From: Adiantum capillus-veneris
Taxonomy: Eukaryota > Streptophyta > Polypodiopsida > Polypodiales > Pteridaceae
Assembly (NCBI GenBank): GCA_014529385.2
Contig: CM043967.1
Coordinates: 10,490,001 to 10,554,000, forward strand
Reading direction: 5' to 3'
DNA length: 64,000 bases
Under the pieces are notes generated by a model that was not told the DNA's origin, did no database searches, and saw only the letters and a program-made list of their open reading frames with translations. Made by a program: the position numbers and the translations under genes. Positions 52,173 through 64,000 of the stretch are shown here, piece by piece. Position 1 is the stretch's first letter, and each line of letters begins with the position of its first letter.

Positions 52173-53715
52173 AAGAAGATTTTCAACCCAAGCCTTCTTG
52201 GTGTGGAACCAACACAGCAGCACATGGCAAGAAATTTGGGATCGATCACCATTTGCCTCATGCATCCAACAATGTGGATCATCCTCCACTACATTGAGTA
52301 ATACTTCAAGTTCTTGTTGTGATTTATTAATAACAAGAGCACTAGGACGGATATGTCCCATTTTTGAGAACACTTTACGAAGTGTTAACTCTAAAGCTAT
52401 AACCTCATGGCAACCACCAATATCTGAGGTGCACAACATGAACCATATTGGAATACCCACACCAAGTTGATTGGGAAGCACAACTCTACAAACAATGGTA
52501 GACCAAATGCATTTGTTTTGAAGGTACTATCGATTGCCCACGACTTATTTTGAGAAAAACACATAGCTATCTTGAGCATCCATTCATCTTGCAATATTAG
52601 GATGAATGTTCTATCCTTTGGATCCATGGCATTGGGATTATATGGTTGGACGTACAACACCTACATGTAACAACTTATCAAGACATAGTAGTTACGGTAA
52701 AAATACTCTCATTGGTTTGGATCTTACCTTATGTAGTTTTTGCAAGGCTAAAGCTTCCATATACATTGTTGTCCAATCATCATTACTTACTCTATTTGTA
52801 AAAACCATACACACATGCCATAAACTTTCACATTCTATTACACTCACTAAAGATTCTAATCATACGTAGTTGATTAGAAGTACCTTGAATACGAGCTCGA
52901 CATGACAACATTTGGATCTCCCCTGGGATCATAAAGAATATGTAGATTGTGCGCTCCAGTATGGAAGCCCTTTCCATTTGGATATTTTCTTTGGACAATG
53001 ACAATTGTGCAACATGGCGAGAGCTTCCAACATTGAATAAGTCATCCAAGCAACATTTTATGACATGTGGGTGAATTGGCAAATGATAAAGATCACTTCT
53101 TGACCCAGGAACATGCCCTTGATGGACTGGATTGACAATAATGCGCACATCGTTGTGTTCCTCTATGAACTCCACTTGTACCTTGAATGTGCAGCCACTC
53201 TATGAATATCAATAGACCATTTTACCTTGAGAGCTTCGAGCGTTGAAGTGACTCCTCGGTGTTGTTCACCACCTTCATTGCAATGAGCATGCCTAACAAT
53301 GCTTACCCAATCCTCAATGCAAGTAATCCGTAGCTTGGGTTCCACTTTCAAGAAAAGTCCAAGCAGGCCATCTTCATCCTGTAGTAACAAACAAAGGCTC
53401 TCTTGTATTCTTCACCACTTCTTAAGATCTAGCATTCCCCTAGTGTCATATTTCTTCAAAATATCCAAGGGTATGGACATTCCTTCCTGTACAACCATTA
53501 TCATTAAGTTGTAAGTTCCTCTATCAAAAGAGAAAAATGTTGGTGACAAATATTGGAGAGGATCAACCACAACCACATCGAATGGTTCAATGTCTGAAGT
53601 ATTGCATGACTCATCAGATCTTGTGCTATCATCGGAGTGATTTTCAAGGTCATCACTTGTGAAAAGCCAATCCATGGTAATCAAGAGTACCAAATATGCT
53701 TAATACATAGGGAAA
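52173..53715 (-). pseudogene. MULE transposase, copy 2, with internal deletions
   Basis: Same exons as copy 1: start region 53412-53693 (MDWLFTSDDLENHSDD), DNA-binding region 52828-53175, core with both Asp phrases and LLCWFHTKKAWVENLL at 52143-52660. About 0.37 kb is missing at 53198 (between the Cys-rich part and the second exon). Everything after the core is replaced by the palindrome. Non-functional. Confidence 0.8.
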
Positions 53716-55781
53716 AGTGCTTAACCACAACCACATCTCAACAAGGTTCCCCCCATGCGATTGCTTGTCTTAGAGTCTCCCAGAAGGGCATGTAATAACT
53801 CTACAATTGATCGATTAATACGTGCTTCCAAAAGGGTATACTTTATGTACTGCCACAATTGCTCTACTAAATTTGTGGTGTCCACGTTGCCGTGGGTGAA
53901 AATCCTTCCAAACTTTGGCCATCGTTTTCTCCACATGCAAGAATCCCCACACCAACCATTTGTGATGTATCGAACTATATTCTAGTAGGATGCATATCTT
54001 TGAAGCAATAGTTGGTATCTTCCCACAAAGTCTTCCTCTGTTGCACTATGCATGAGATTTGACATCTCCACGTATACATCTCCACGCATCTCCATGGGAA
54101 CCTTCCACAGGAGGAATGTACTATCACAAAAAATACCCGCTATTCACAAAACATGCTATAAGAAAGAAATACCTGTGGAAGAAGATTTTCAACCCAAGCC
54201 TTCTTGGTGTGGAACGAACACAGCAACACATGGCAAGAAATTTGGGATTGATTTGCCTCATGCATCCCACAATGTGGATCTTCCTCCACTACATTGAGTA
54301 AGGCTTCAAGTTCTTGTTGTGATTTATCAATAACAAGAGCACTAGGACGGATATGTCCCATTTTTGAGAACACTTTACGAAGTGTTAGCTCTAAAGCTAT
54401 AACCTCATGGCGACCACCAATATCTGAGGTGCACAACATGAACCATATTGGAATACCCACACCAAGTTGATTGGGAAGCACAGCCGCAAACAATGGTAGA
54501 CCAAATGCATTTGTGGTGAAGGTACTCGATTGCCCACGAGTTATTTTGAGAAAAACGCATAGCTATCTCGAGCATCCATTCATCTTGCAATATTAGGATG
54601 AATGTTCTATCCTTTGGATCCATGGCATTGGGATTATATGGTTGGACGTACAACACCTACATGTAACAACTTATCAAGACATAGTAGCTATGGTAAAAAT
54701 ACTCTCATTGGTTTGGATCTTACCTTATGTAGTTTTTGCAAGGCTAAAGCTTCCATATACATTGTTGTCCTATCATCATTACTTACTCTATTTGTAAAAA
54801 CCATACACACATTCCATAAACTTTCACATTCTATTACACTCACTAAAGATTCTAATCATACGTAGTTGTTTAGAAGTACAAGCCCTTTCCATTTGGATCT
54901 TTTCTTTGGATAATGACAATTGTGCAGAATGGCGAGAGATTCCAACATCGAATAAGTCATCCAAGCAACATTTTATGACATGTGGGTGAATTGGAAAATG
55001 ATAAAGATCACTTCTTGACCCAGGAACATGCCCTGGATGGATTGGATTGACAATAATGCGCACAGTGTTCCTCTATGAACTCCACTTGTACCTTGAATGT
55101 GCAGCCACACTTCTTTGATGTTCGCAGTCGCTTTATCAATCCACTCCGCTTGGGTGTTCCTCCTCTATGGCATATGTAGTCCACTTTGACTTTGGAAGGT
55201 GTATGCTTCTTTGATGATCGGGCAATCACTAGCTTAACCTTGTGCTCTATCATTATATGTGTGAGATGCTTGTCCACATTATCTCTATTTATGTTGATGA
55301 TGGACATTGCTGGATTATTGAGATCAAAATCATTGCATTGAGTATTTGACATGTGAGGATTCTTTTTAACAATGCATCCACATGAGTTTACAAATGCCTT
55401 GATGTAAGCTATCGGTATTCCATGGCGATGAATATCAATAGACCATTTTACCTTGAGAGCTTCGATCATTGAAGTGAATCCTCGATGTTGTTCACCACCT
55501 TCATTGCAATGAACATGCCTAACAATGCTTTCCCAATCCTCAATGCAAGCAATCCGTAGCTTGGGTTCCACTTTCAAGCAAAGTCCAAGCAAGCCATCTT
55601 CATCCTGTAGTAGCAAACAAAGGCTCTCTTGTATTCTTCACCACTTCTTAAGATCTATAGAGCATTCCCCTAGTGTCATATTTCTTCAAAATATCCAAGG
55701 GTATGGACATTCCTTCCTGTAGAACCATTATCATTAAGTTGTAAGTTCCTCTATCAAAAGAGAAAAATGTTGGTGACAAAT
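53716..55781 (-). pseudogene. MULE transposase, copy 3, interrupted by chromovirus D
   Basis: Joins copy 2 at 53716-53733. Holds the TTNLVEQLWQYIKYT exon (53721-53936), the core (54140-54656), the DNA-binding region (with an 85-bp deletion near 54878) and most of the second exon (55008-55616). Stops at CAAAT 55777-55781, where the LTR of D begins. Copies 1 and 2 continue past this point (CAAAT at 32214-32218). Confidence 0.8.
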
Positions 55782-57353
55782 TGTAACATTTAATGGCCTA
55801 ATAACTTATGTGTAGCGGAAATTAGCATGAACATAGTGGGCATTTCATTAGAATAGATTCCTAATGAGAATTACAAGAGTGCTTGGGTGGAGAGAGCAAC
55901 AAAAAGCATAACACCTAGTTAGATAGCATCGACAATACTTTCAAAAGAGAGAGAAATTAAGCTATTGACAACAGTTGAGGACCGGATTTTCATGGAGCCG
56001 GTCCCCCCTCCAAAAGGCTTTGTATTATGGTTTCTCCCATCAAGAGAGACATTGTACAATACAATTCTTTGTGTTCCTTCAAGACTAGCTAGTGCAATGA
56101 AGGTGGAAACTTCATGCACTAAGAAAAACACTTAACAAACACAACTTGAATTATCCCCGTTCTCAGACCCAAGACCTCACACACCTTCGAAGATGGTGAG
56201 AGCTAGTAGGGTATGAGAGTAGATTGAGAGGAAGAAGGAGTATCTTACGAGAAAGATGTACATATCCTCACATAATCACTCATATGTAGCATAGCTTAGC
56301 TTAGTAATTAGCTTGGTAGAGGAGATGAGCATGCATTGAAGCTGGGCTCTTGGTTGGATTTGCATCCACATGCCAAGAGAGTGTTGATGTAGGCTTCTAT
56401 CTCACAAGCTTGGAGTAGGTGATGAGTTCTCCATTAAAGCTTGGGAAGAGATAGTCTTTTCTTTCTTCACACATCAGCTTGTGTGAGTGTGTGTGTGATA
56501 ATGCTTTTCAAAAATCAGCCCCTCTCTCTCTTGGGCGAGCCCTCTTGCTAATTGCTCTTGCTGCAGCCTCATTGGCTCTCCCCAAGTCAAGCCAATTACA
56601 ATTAAGCAGCATAAGTGATAGCCTTCTGACATGTGTCCCCCTTTCCCCTTTTGTGAGAGCTTTAGGTAATTAAATAATTAAACTAAACTCTCATTGGACC
56701 CCTTTGCCTCCTGGCCAATAGGAATCAGGCAAGCCATGGGGCTCATGAATGCTCATTGGACCCCTTGGGAGACTGCCCAATAGTCTTCTAGGAGACTTAA
56801 TTCTCATTGGTTTCTTTTATTAAATGTTTTTAAATTAATTAAACTAGATTTACTCTAGCTTAATTCTCATTGGTCCACTTCAAGGGTCATCCAATAGAAA
56901 TTGGGCACACCTTGTGGGCATCTTGCCTATGGAGCTGACATGTGTCCCTCATTCCCTTTGTGTAAAGGGAGCCTGTATGTGTGTGTGTGTGTGTATGGCA
57001 TTCTCTCTCATCCCCTACCTTTAGGGCTCGCCCCCTCCCATGTAGGGATGTGCAAAGACTTTTAGGGCACACACAAAGCATCCAATTTTCCCTAGGGTTG
57101 ACCTTTGGACACAACCTTTGAATTTTGGAACCTTAGCATTTTGGAAGTCTTAATGGGCTGAATCTTAGGGTCTTTTTAGCCCATTGTTGCAAATGGCTCA
57201 TTTGCAGATGGCCCCCCCTTTGGATCCCTACTGTGGCCGGTCTGCTAGCTTAACCAATATTCTAGCTTTTTCTCCCCTGGCCTTCCCCACATTAAATGAT
57301 CAGTTTAATATGAGAAAATCATTTAGGAGAATTAGATATTGATTATTATGACA
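55782..57353 (-). mobile_element. 3' LTR of chromovirus D
   Basis: + strand TGTAACATTTAATGG...TTATGACA, followed by TTACCTCTCTCTTG, the complement of a purine-rich tract. First 994 bp align with 63007-64000. A (GT)n run at 56976-56994. No gene. Confidence 0.85.
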
Positions 57354-57709
57354 TTACCTCTCTCTTGAAATCATAGTCGTCCTCGACTATGGTGTAGAGA
57401 AGATAAAGCATGTTCATGAGTCCTTTTCTTAGAGGGTAGAGGATCCCTATGTTACCCTACGACATCATTCCACAATGGATGACTAGTCCATTTGGCGCTT
57501 GAGAGCCTGAGGCTGCCGCAAGCATGTCTGCACATTAGTCCTATCAGTCTTCCATAGTAGAGTGACAAGCTCTACTTGGTGTTTGGGAGACGTCGTCTCC
57601 GCAAACTTGATCTAAGCATGCATACTACTTCATTTTTGTGCACAAATAAAGAAAAAGAGAGTCTTATAAGACAAAAATTTTGTTCATTTTTAACATTTTG
57701 TACATTTGC
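57354..57709 (-). other. Polypurine tract and 3' noncoding region of D
   Basis: CAAGAGAGAGG on the element strand beside the LTR is the probable PPT (57354-57369). The remainder holds no gene. Confidence 0.6.
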
Positions 57710-58906
57710 TTACTCTTGGGAAGCATTGTAAGCATTGACAAGGTTTAGGTTATCCTTTAATTGTATGCCTTGCATCCATCTAGCATCTTCAAAAGGATAA
57801 TTCTTAAACTTAATAAGATATCATCGGATAGTCTTACCACCTCTTAGTACCTTGTCTTCATGTCGGAGAATGGACTCGGGCTGCAGCACCTCTTCTTGGT
57901 CCTCGATCTCCGGTGGGTCTTCAATAGTTGGTTCTTGAGGTGGCTCTCCTTTGTAAGGCTTTAATAGTCTCACATGAAAAGCATTATGTATGAGCCAATG
58001 ATTGGGCAACTTGAGTTGATAGGCCATCTCATTGATTGGCCTAAGAATCTGAAAGGGACCATAGTACCTTTTTGCTAGTTTAGCATAGTACTTTTGGTGA
58101 CCCGTAGGATTCTTGCCCGTTGTGTGCCTTAATCGAGCCTTGGGAAACTTTAACAAGACCCAATCATTTTCTTTAAAGGCTTGGGCTCTTCTGTGCTTGT
58201 CAGCAGCAGCCTTTTGCCTTTGCTGTGAGATAGAGATAGCATCCTTAATCTTTTGGAAAGATTCTTGTAGGTCTCGGCTATACTCATCTGCAGCGAAGAT
58301 CTTCCCATGTACCTTAAGTAGCAAGGGACTTTTTGATCTTCCCTCAATTACCTCGAAAGGTGCTTTTCCCGTGGAAGTATGTACAGTGTTATTGTAAGCA
58401 TACTCCACTAAGGGTAAGTACTTCTCCCATTGGGATCTTTGATCTACTTCCGTTACATAGGCTTTTACTAGATAGAGAATGGTTAGGTTAGCTATTTTAC
58501 TTTGGCCATCAGTTTGTGGATGATAGGCCGAAGAGAAGTTTAGCCTTGTTCCTAAATTCTCAAAGAGATCCTTCCAGAAATTACTGGTCATTCTAGGATC
58601 TCTATCCGACACTATGGACATGGGCAAGCCATGGTACTTGAAAATTTGTGAAATAAAGAGGGTTGCCATTTGATGGGCTTTGATAGTCTTTTTGACAGGT
58701 ATAAAATGAGCTTGTTTACTAAACCTGTCTACTATCGTCCATATTCCCGTATTCCCATGGATAGACTTAGGCAATCCAAAGATAAAATCCATGGATATGC
58801 TCTCCCATGGTGAATTAGGGATTGGCAAGGGTTGAAGCAATTTGTCTTTTGGCATACCACACACTTGGAAACATACTCTTGTATTTTCACTTTCATGGTA
58901 GGCCAA
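57710..58906 (-). pseudogene. D integrase core and chromodomain
   Basis: From the frameshift near 58850: SMDFIFGLPK (Asp), VSDRDPRMTSNFW (Asp), then HPQTDGQSKIANLTI, where the third catalytic residue, normally Glu after DGQ-x, is Lys. Then VLLKFPKARLRH and NAFHVRLLKPYKG. A chromodomain follows (ESILRHEDKVLRGGKTIR, stop, YLIKFKNYPFEDARWM). The stop TGA at 57821-57823 interrupts it. A chromodomain after integrase defines chromoviruses and is thought to guide insertion into heterochromatin. Confidence 0.85.
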
Positions 58907-60060
58907 TAGAAATATGTTTCAATTCCCTTTAAGGTAGCCTGAATCCCTCTATGCCCCGCATAAGGTGGAGCATGAGATTCATACATTACTTTCTCACGTA
59001 GTGAGTTATTAACGCATAGTCTATTGCCATAGAGAAGATAACCATCTTGTAAAGTAAATGGTTCTTATTTCTTCCCTAATGCAAGGGCTGAAATCACATC
59101 TCTAAAATCGGGATCAATAGCATACTCATCTATCATTGAAGATAGATCATTGTGAGTTGCTATGGAAACCGCATTCACTCTCGGCCGTCTTGAGAGTGCA
59201 TCAGCTACTTTATTATGCTTGCCAGCAATGTGAGCAATATGAAAATGAAATTGCGAAAGGAAATTTGCCTACCTCATTTGTTTGTCGGAGAGCTTGGTCT
59301 GCGTCATGAAGTACTTAAGACTTTGGTGATCCGTTCGCAGAATGAAAGGAGTCCCCAATAAATAGTGCTTCCATGAGTCTAAGGCATGTAGAACTGCAAC
59401 GAGTTCCTTTTCGTATATGCCTAGAGCTTGCTCAACAGGGTCGAGCCTTCGACTCTCATAGCCTATGGCGTGCCCTTCTTGGAGCAAAACAGCTCCAAGG
59501 CAATCACCACAAGCATCGCATTGGACCTCAAATGGTTTTGAGAGATCCGGTAGTGTAAGCACAGGTTGAGAGATAAGCTTTTCTTTAAGCTTTTTGAAAG
59601 CATTGTTCTCCTTAGCAGACCATGTATACCTAACGCTTTTCTTGGTTAGGTCATGTAATGGTCCCGCAATTTGTGAGAACTTTTCTATGAAGCGTCTATA
59701 GTATGCACACATACCTATGAAGCTTCTTAGTTCATGAAGATTCCTTGGTTTAGGCCATCCTTTTATTACCTCTAACTTGGATGGATCCATTTGGAAGAAA
59801 AATTCACTTTTCTTTCGATTAACATAAAGTTTATTCTCTCTTAAAACTTGAAATATTACCTGGAGGTGTTTCTTGTGTTCCTCCAATGAATTAGGGTAGA
59901 TGATAATATCATCAAAGAACACTCCAGTGAAGGTTCGATGAGGCCTGAACAGCTTCTCCATCAAGCGGTTGAATGTGGCTGATGCATTGGTCAAGCCAAA
60001 AGGCATGACAATGTATTCGTAAAGACCAAATGTAGTACGAAATGCGGTCTTTACAATGTG
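58732..60060 (-). pseudogene. D RT second half, RNase H and HHCC
   Basis: In phase from 60060: MPFGLTNASATFNRLMEK, FFDDIIIYPNS (catalytic DD), RNase H (FEVQCDACGDCLGAVLLQEG; RTDHQSLKYF). Stops at 59269-59271 and TAA 59065-59067. HHCC: HAPPYAGH...CVVC near 58860-58985. One frameshift then leads into the integrase core. Only one HHCC unit is present, unlike A and C. Confidence 0.85.
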
Positions 60061-61626
60061 TTAATCAACTATCCTTATTTGATGATAGCTACTTTTTAGG
60101 TCAACCCTACTGAAGTAGGTCGATCCTTGTAGCTTATCAAATAGGTCTTCTACCCGTGGAACGGGAAACCTATTCTTGATAGTGATCCTATTTAGTGCTC
60201 TATAGTCGACACACATACGATATGTGCCGTCTTTCTTTTGCACTAATAGCACAGGTGAGCAAAATGGAGATGAGCTTGGCCTAACTATACCCTTCTCAAC
60301 TAACTCATGCACTTGCCGCATAATCTCCTCTTGTTGAGCTTGAGAAACTCTATAAGGAGGTTTATTAGGCGATGAACTTCTTGGAAGAAGTTCAATTGCA
60401 TGGTCATCATTACCTCGTTTAGGAGGTAGCTCACAAGGGATGTCGTCAATAAAAACATCTTGAAACCCCTTGAGAAAATTGGATAACTCTAATTCCTTTT
60501 GGTTGCTTTTATTTTCTTTTGCTAAAGCATTAGGTTCATTTTGAGAGTCTTTAACAAAAATCATGTACACGGAAATAGAGCTCTCTATTGACTTGTTGAA
60601 AGTTGGTGTATGTACAATGGGGATGGTGTTACCCATTTCCTTAGCATCTATATACATGTCTTTTTCCCTGAACTTAAAGGAGATTCTCCTTTCAGGAAAT
60701 TTAACATCGGCAGCCAGGCGGTCAAACCATGGTGCCCCGAGGATAACATCCTCATGCTTGAGAGGAGAGATAAAGAAGTCCTCTTTGTCCACATAGCCTT
60801 GGACATGAAGCCTCAATTTCCCGATTAAGGGAGTGACTGAAGCTTCTTGCCCCTTGAAGGCACTGTCTGCGGGTAGGACATCTCCCATCTCGTAGGATTG
60901 TATTCCTAGCTTGGTGGCCAACTCTATAGATATAAAATTGTGAGTAGAACCAGGGTCAAAGAGAATAAAAGAATCATGTTCTCTTACCTTTCCCCAAGCA
61001 TGGCATAGAGGAGATCCTTTGTGGTGAGTTTGGTGAGTCTCCTCCTCTTGGATTTCAACCAAGGAAGCTCTAGGAGGATCTTGGCGGTTGTTCTTTTGGG
61101 GACAAGCGCGGTACGCATGCCCTTGTTCGCCGCACTTGAAACACCGGTTATCCTTACGATAACACTCAAGCTCTTCAGGAGAGAGTTTATTCTTACCTTT
61201 GTAAACTCCCTTCTCTTTAGCTTTGTCAGAGTTGCCCTTAGGAAACTTTTGGACATTGTCCTTCCCTTTAGGCTCATTGGAACCCTTGTTTTCCGGGGGC
61301 TTATTATTCCTTTTTGCCCCCGTTTGGAAATTGATTCGAGAGGCGACCATAGTGTGGTGTATTACCGCCGATATGGTACCTGGTCTTTGGGATTTGACAT
61401 ACTCCGCCATTTCTTCGGTTAAGCCCGCACAAAATTGTTGCTTTTGCTCTCCAAAATCCAACTTTTTGAAGACAGTGGCTTTGAGTTGTAGGTCCCAAAA
61501 CTTGTCTACATATTTGTGGATAGATTCATCGGGAGAGAGCTTTAAGCTGCGCCATTCGGTGAGTACTTTGTCTTTGGCATCGGTGGCCAGAAACTGCTTC
61601 ATAATGGAAGCTCTTAAAGCTTTCCA
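60061..61626 (-). pseudogene. D Gag C-terminus, zinc knuckle, protease, RT first half
   Basis: 513 codons. Zinc knuckle CFKCGEQGHAYRAC at about 154-167. Protease active site reads FDPGSTHNFIS: Pro instead of Ser/Thr in the D-S/T-G triad. RT begins at VEKGIVRPSSSPFCSPVLLV and reaches LKSSYHQIRIVD at a TAA 60061-60063. Confidence 0.85.
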
Positions 61627-62589
61627 TTATCGTGGAGCTTCACCGTTGGCTCGTAGGCTAGACCACCATTGTCTGGCGGACTTTTGAAAGTGCATAGCTA
61701 CATGGCGTAGCTTAGAGGACTCCGTGAAGCCCTCATCTCCAAACGCTGCATCGAATTGTTGGATAAAGGCCAAGACTTTGTCCGTAGCACCAAAGGTACC
61801 ATCATAGGTAAGGAAAGAGATGCTCTTCCCTCCCTCTTTGAATTTCTTCAACTTGGACGACCTCTTCCATGTGGCATAGGATTTCCTATGGCCTCTTCTT
61901 TTTGATGGTTCAAAGGTTGCACCATCACTTTCTTCAGAAGGTGAAGAATTTGAAGAAGGTGGAGAGGAGGGTGACCTCTTTCTCGCCTTTTTCTTGTCTT
62001 GATCTTTGTCGTCTTCACAATAGCTTTCATAAGAGGAAGAGGATGAAGAAGATGGAGAAGAGGGTGTCCTCTTTCTCGCCTTTTTCTTCTCTTGCTTTTT
62101 ATCATCCCTCTTTGAATTATGGCGTGGAGAAGAGTGTGATGGTATTCTCCGCTTTGGTGGTGATGGAGAGCGTTTAGCCTGCCGTCTTCATGGAGCCATC
62201 TCCGCCGAGGTGGCGGGAGACTCGCTTCTTTCTCGTTCCTTCGATGGAGGCTCTTGAGTTCTCCTTTGGGAAGGAGATGCATCATCAAGAAGTAAATTCT
62301 TGAGCCCTTCATATGGATTCTCTTCTTCTTCCCGAATCGGAGAGAGACCTCTTTTGGTAGTCTCACAAGGAGGCTTCCTAGGTGTTCTCTCGTCATGGTG
62401 ATGAGCTTGGAGAATCCCATGAGCACGGAGCTGCTGTTGCACTTCACTTTGGAGAGATGGATTGCCCATGGCTTGTTGAAGCCTAGAAACAAGATAATTA
62501 ACAAGCATTGAAGCATCATTAGTAGCTTGCTCATGAGCAAAATCAAAGTTATCAACATTAATTTCACTCTCTTTACTATTGTCAGCCAT
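61627..62589 (-). pseudogene. D Gag N-terminus
   Basis: From MADNSKESEINVDNFDF at 62589; stops at 62188-62190 and 61627-61629, all in one phase. The middle has two near-repeats of a Lys/Arg-rich and Ser-rich stretch (KKKARKR-S/T-PSSP). The end has the retrotransposon gag motif AMHFQKSARQWWSSL. Confidence 0.8.
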
Positions 62590-62988
62590 TCTAACAACTT
62601 TTAGGTGTAAACTTTTTAGGTGTACTTTGGCACTTCAAGCCCTAGTTGCTACTCCTCTTTACCCCTTTAGAAAAAGCACTCAAGCTACTGTACCCGCGGC
62701 TCGAATACCATTAATTGCAAGGAATAGAAGAGAGGGTCTTTCGACACCAAAACAGCACCGGCTCCTGTCAAGCTTCTAATAGCTCAATAGTGGTTAAGCC
62801 GTAGGCAAGCCCCGTAGGACTCCACTATTAAGACCATAGCTCTCGACGATGATGCCCCGTTAACTGCACGAAGGCAGGCGCACTGCAAGGCTGAAAAATC
62901 CCTATTCTACTTACTCACAGGCAATTAATAATACCAACCATTTGTAGCTAGCTTGAGGACCTCCCTTCTTGAGCAAGAAAAGAGAAAC
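62590..62988 (-). other. 5' leader of chromovirus D
   Basis: Between PBS and gag. No gene or palindrome of note. Confidence 0.7.
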
Positions 62989-63006
62989 CTTGAGCTCTGA
63001 TACCAA
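62989..63006 (-). other. Primer-binding site of D (tRNA-iMet type)
   Basis: Element strand TGGTATCAGAGCTCAAG, the standard initiator-Met primer site of plant chromoviruses and copia elements. Confidence 0.92.
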
Positions 63007-64000
63007 TGTAACATTTAATGGCCTAATAACTTATGTGTAGCGGAAATTAGCATGAACATAGTGGGCATTTCATTAGAATAGATTCCTAATGAGAATTACA
63101 AGAGTGCTTGGGTGGAGAGAGCAACAAAAAGCATAACACCTAGTTAGATAGCATCGACAATACTTTCAAAAGAGAGAGAAATTAAGCTATTGACAACAGT
63201 TGAGGACCGGATTTTCATGGAGCCGGTCCCCCCTCCAAAAGGCTTTGTATTATGGTTTCTCCCATCAAGAGAGACATTGTACAATACAATTCTTTGTGTT
63301 CCTTCAAGACTAGCTAGTGCAATGAAGATGGAAACTTCATGCACTAAGCAAAACACATAACAAACACAACTTGAATTATCCCCGTTCTCAGACCCAAGAC
63401 CTCACACACCTTCGAAGATGGTGAGAGCTAGCAGGGTATGAGAGTAGATTGAGAGGAAGAAGGAGTATCTTACGAGAAAGATGTACATCTCCTCACATAA
63501 TCACTCATATGTAGCATATCTTAGCTTAGTAATTAGCTTGGTAGAGGAGATGAGCATGCATTGAAGCTTGGCTCTTGGTTGGATTTGCATCCACATGCCA
63601 AGAGAGTGTTGATGTAGGCTTCTATCTCACAAGCTTGGAGTAGGTGATGAGTTCTCCATTAAAGCTTGGGAAGAGACAGTCTTCTCTTTCTTCACACATC
63701 AGCTTGTGTGAGTGTGTGTGTGATAATGCTTTTCAAAAATCAGCCCCTCTCTCTCTTGGGCGAGCCCTCTTGCTAATTGCTCTTGCTGCAGCCTCATTGG
63801 CCCTCCCCAAGTCAAGCCAATTACAATTAAGCAGCATAAGTGATAGCCTTCTGACATGTGTCCCCCTCTCCCCTTTTGTGAGAGCTTTAGGTAATTAAAT
63901 AATTAAACTAAACTCTCATTGGACCCCTTTGCCTCCTGGCCAATAGGAATCAGGCAAGCCATGGGGCTCCTGAATGCTCATTGGACCCCTTGGGAGACTG
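63007..64000 (-). mobile_element. 5' LTR of chromovirus D, partial
   Basis: Aligns from its first base with 55782 onward. The outer third, including the promoter end, lies beyond the window. Confidence 0.93.

Larger units (their letters stand above)
55782..64000 (-). mobile_element. Ty3/gypsy chromovirus D, reverse, runs off the right edge
   Basis: 3' LTR 55782-57353, polyprotein 62589-57710 with stops, PBS 62989-63006, 5' LTR from 63007 (994 bp visible). Visible LTRs differ at about 12 positions in 994 (hand count). CAAAT before the 3' LTR predicts the same five bases beyond the window. Confidence 0.93.

Noticed and set aside
52606-54865. Repeated + strand frames such as MFYPLDPWHWDYMV
   Set aside because: Antisense of transposase exons, recurring only because the MULE is repeated.
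56479-63898. 64- and 84-codon frames within the D LTRs
   Set aside because: They occur in both LTR copies but have no known domain and no initiation context; LTRs are noncoding.

Overview
This window is a stack of nested and tandem transposable elements from a land-plant nuclear genome. I see no intact host gene, tRNA, rRNA or prokaryotic feature. Plant origin is inferred from a MULE transposase with a SWIM zinc finger next to a Ulp1-type protease gene, Ty3/gypsy elements with tRNA-Asp-like and tRNA-iMet primer sites, and a chromodomain integrase. A Penelope-like RT fragment hints at a non-flowering plant (lycophyte, fern, moss or conifer), but the species cannot be told.

Layout. 1-4014: a probable Penelope-like element fragment (about 1218-3400) between direct repeats 1-174 and 3605-3784. 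4015-7319: 5' part of a forward gypsy element (element B: LTR, PBS, leader, truncated gag). 7320-32790: a MULE (copy 1) with a Ulp1-like gene on + and a transposase on -, split by reverse gypsy element A (10545-29989, 19.4 kb). 32791-33680: spacer with a possible captured exon and a 90-bp AG microsatellite. 33680-53715: MULE copy 2, internally deleted and split by reverse gypsy element C (34529-51604, 17,076 bp, complete, TSD TGGGC). 53716-55781: MULE copy 3, transposase only. 55782-64000: reverse chromovirus D, which runs off the right edge inside its 5' LTR.

A, B and C are siblings. A and C share one very long reading frame: Gag, retropepsin 1, RT, RNase H, two tandem HHCC modules, integrase, then a second retropepsin and a Trp-repeat tail. 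Downstream is a separate coiled-coil gene ending in a conserved domain. Both have a PPT with an adjacent hairpin at the 3' LTR and a second PPT-like tract after the long frame.

The most unusual signal: each sibling carries its own family-specific CGCG-centred perfect palindrome, repeated in its noncoding regions (A seven copies, C four, B two), and the MULE carries a different one whose arms changed together between copies. With an extra element-encoded coiled-coil protein, this suggests a cognate protein-DNA recognition system (inference).

Relative age by hand-counted LTR differences: A about 3%, C about 1.3%, D about 1.2%. A and C entered MULE copies 1 and 2, D entered copy 3; intact sister copies give empty sites for C and D.
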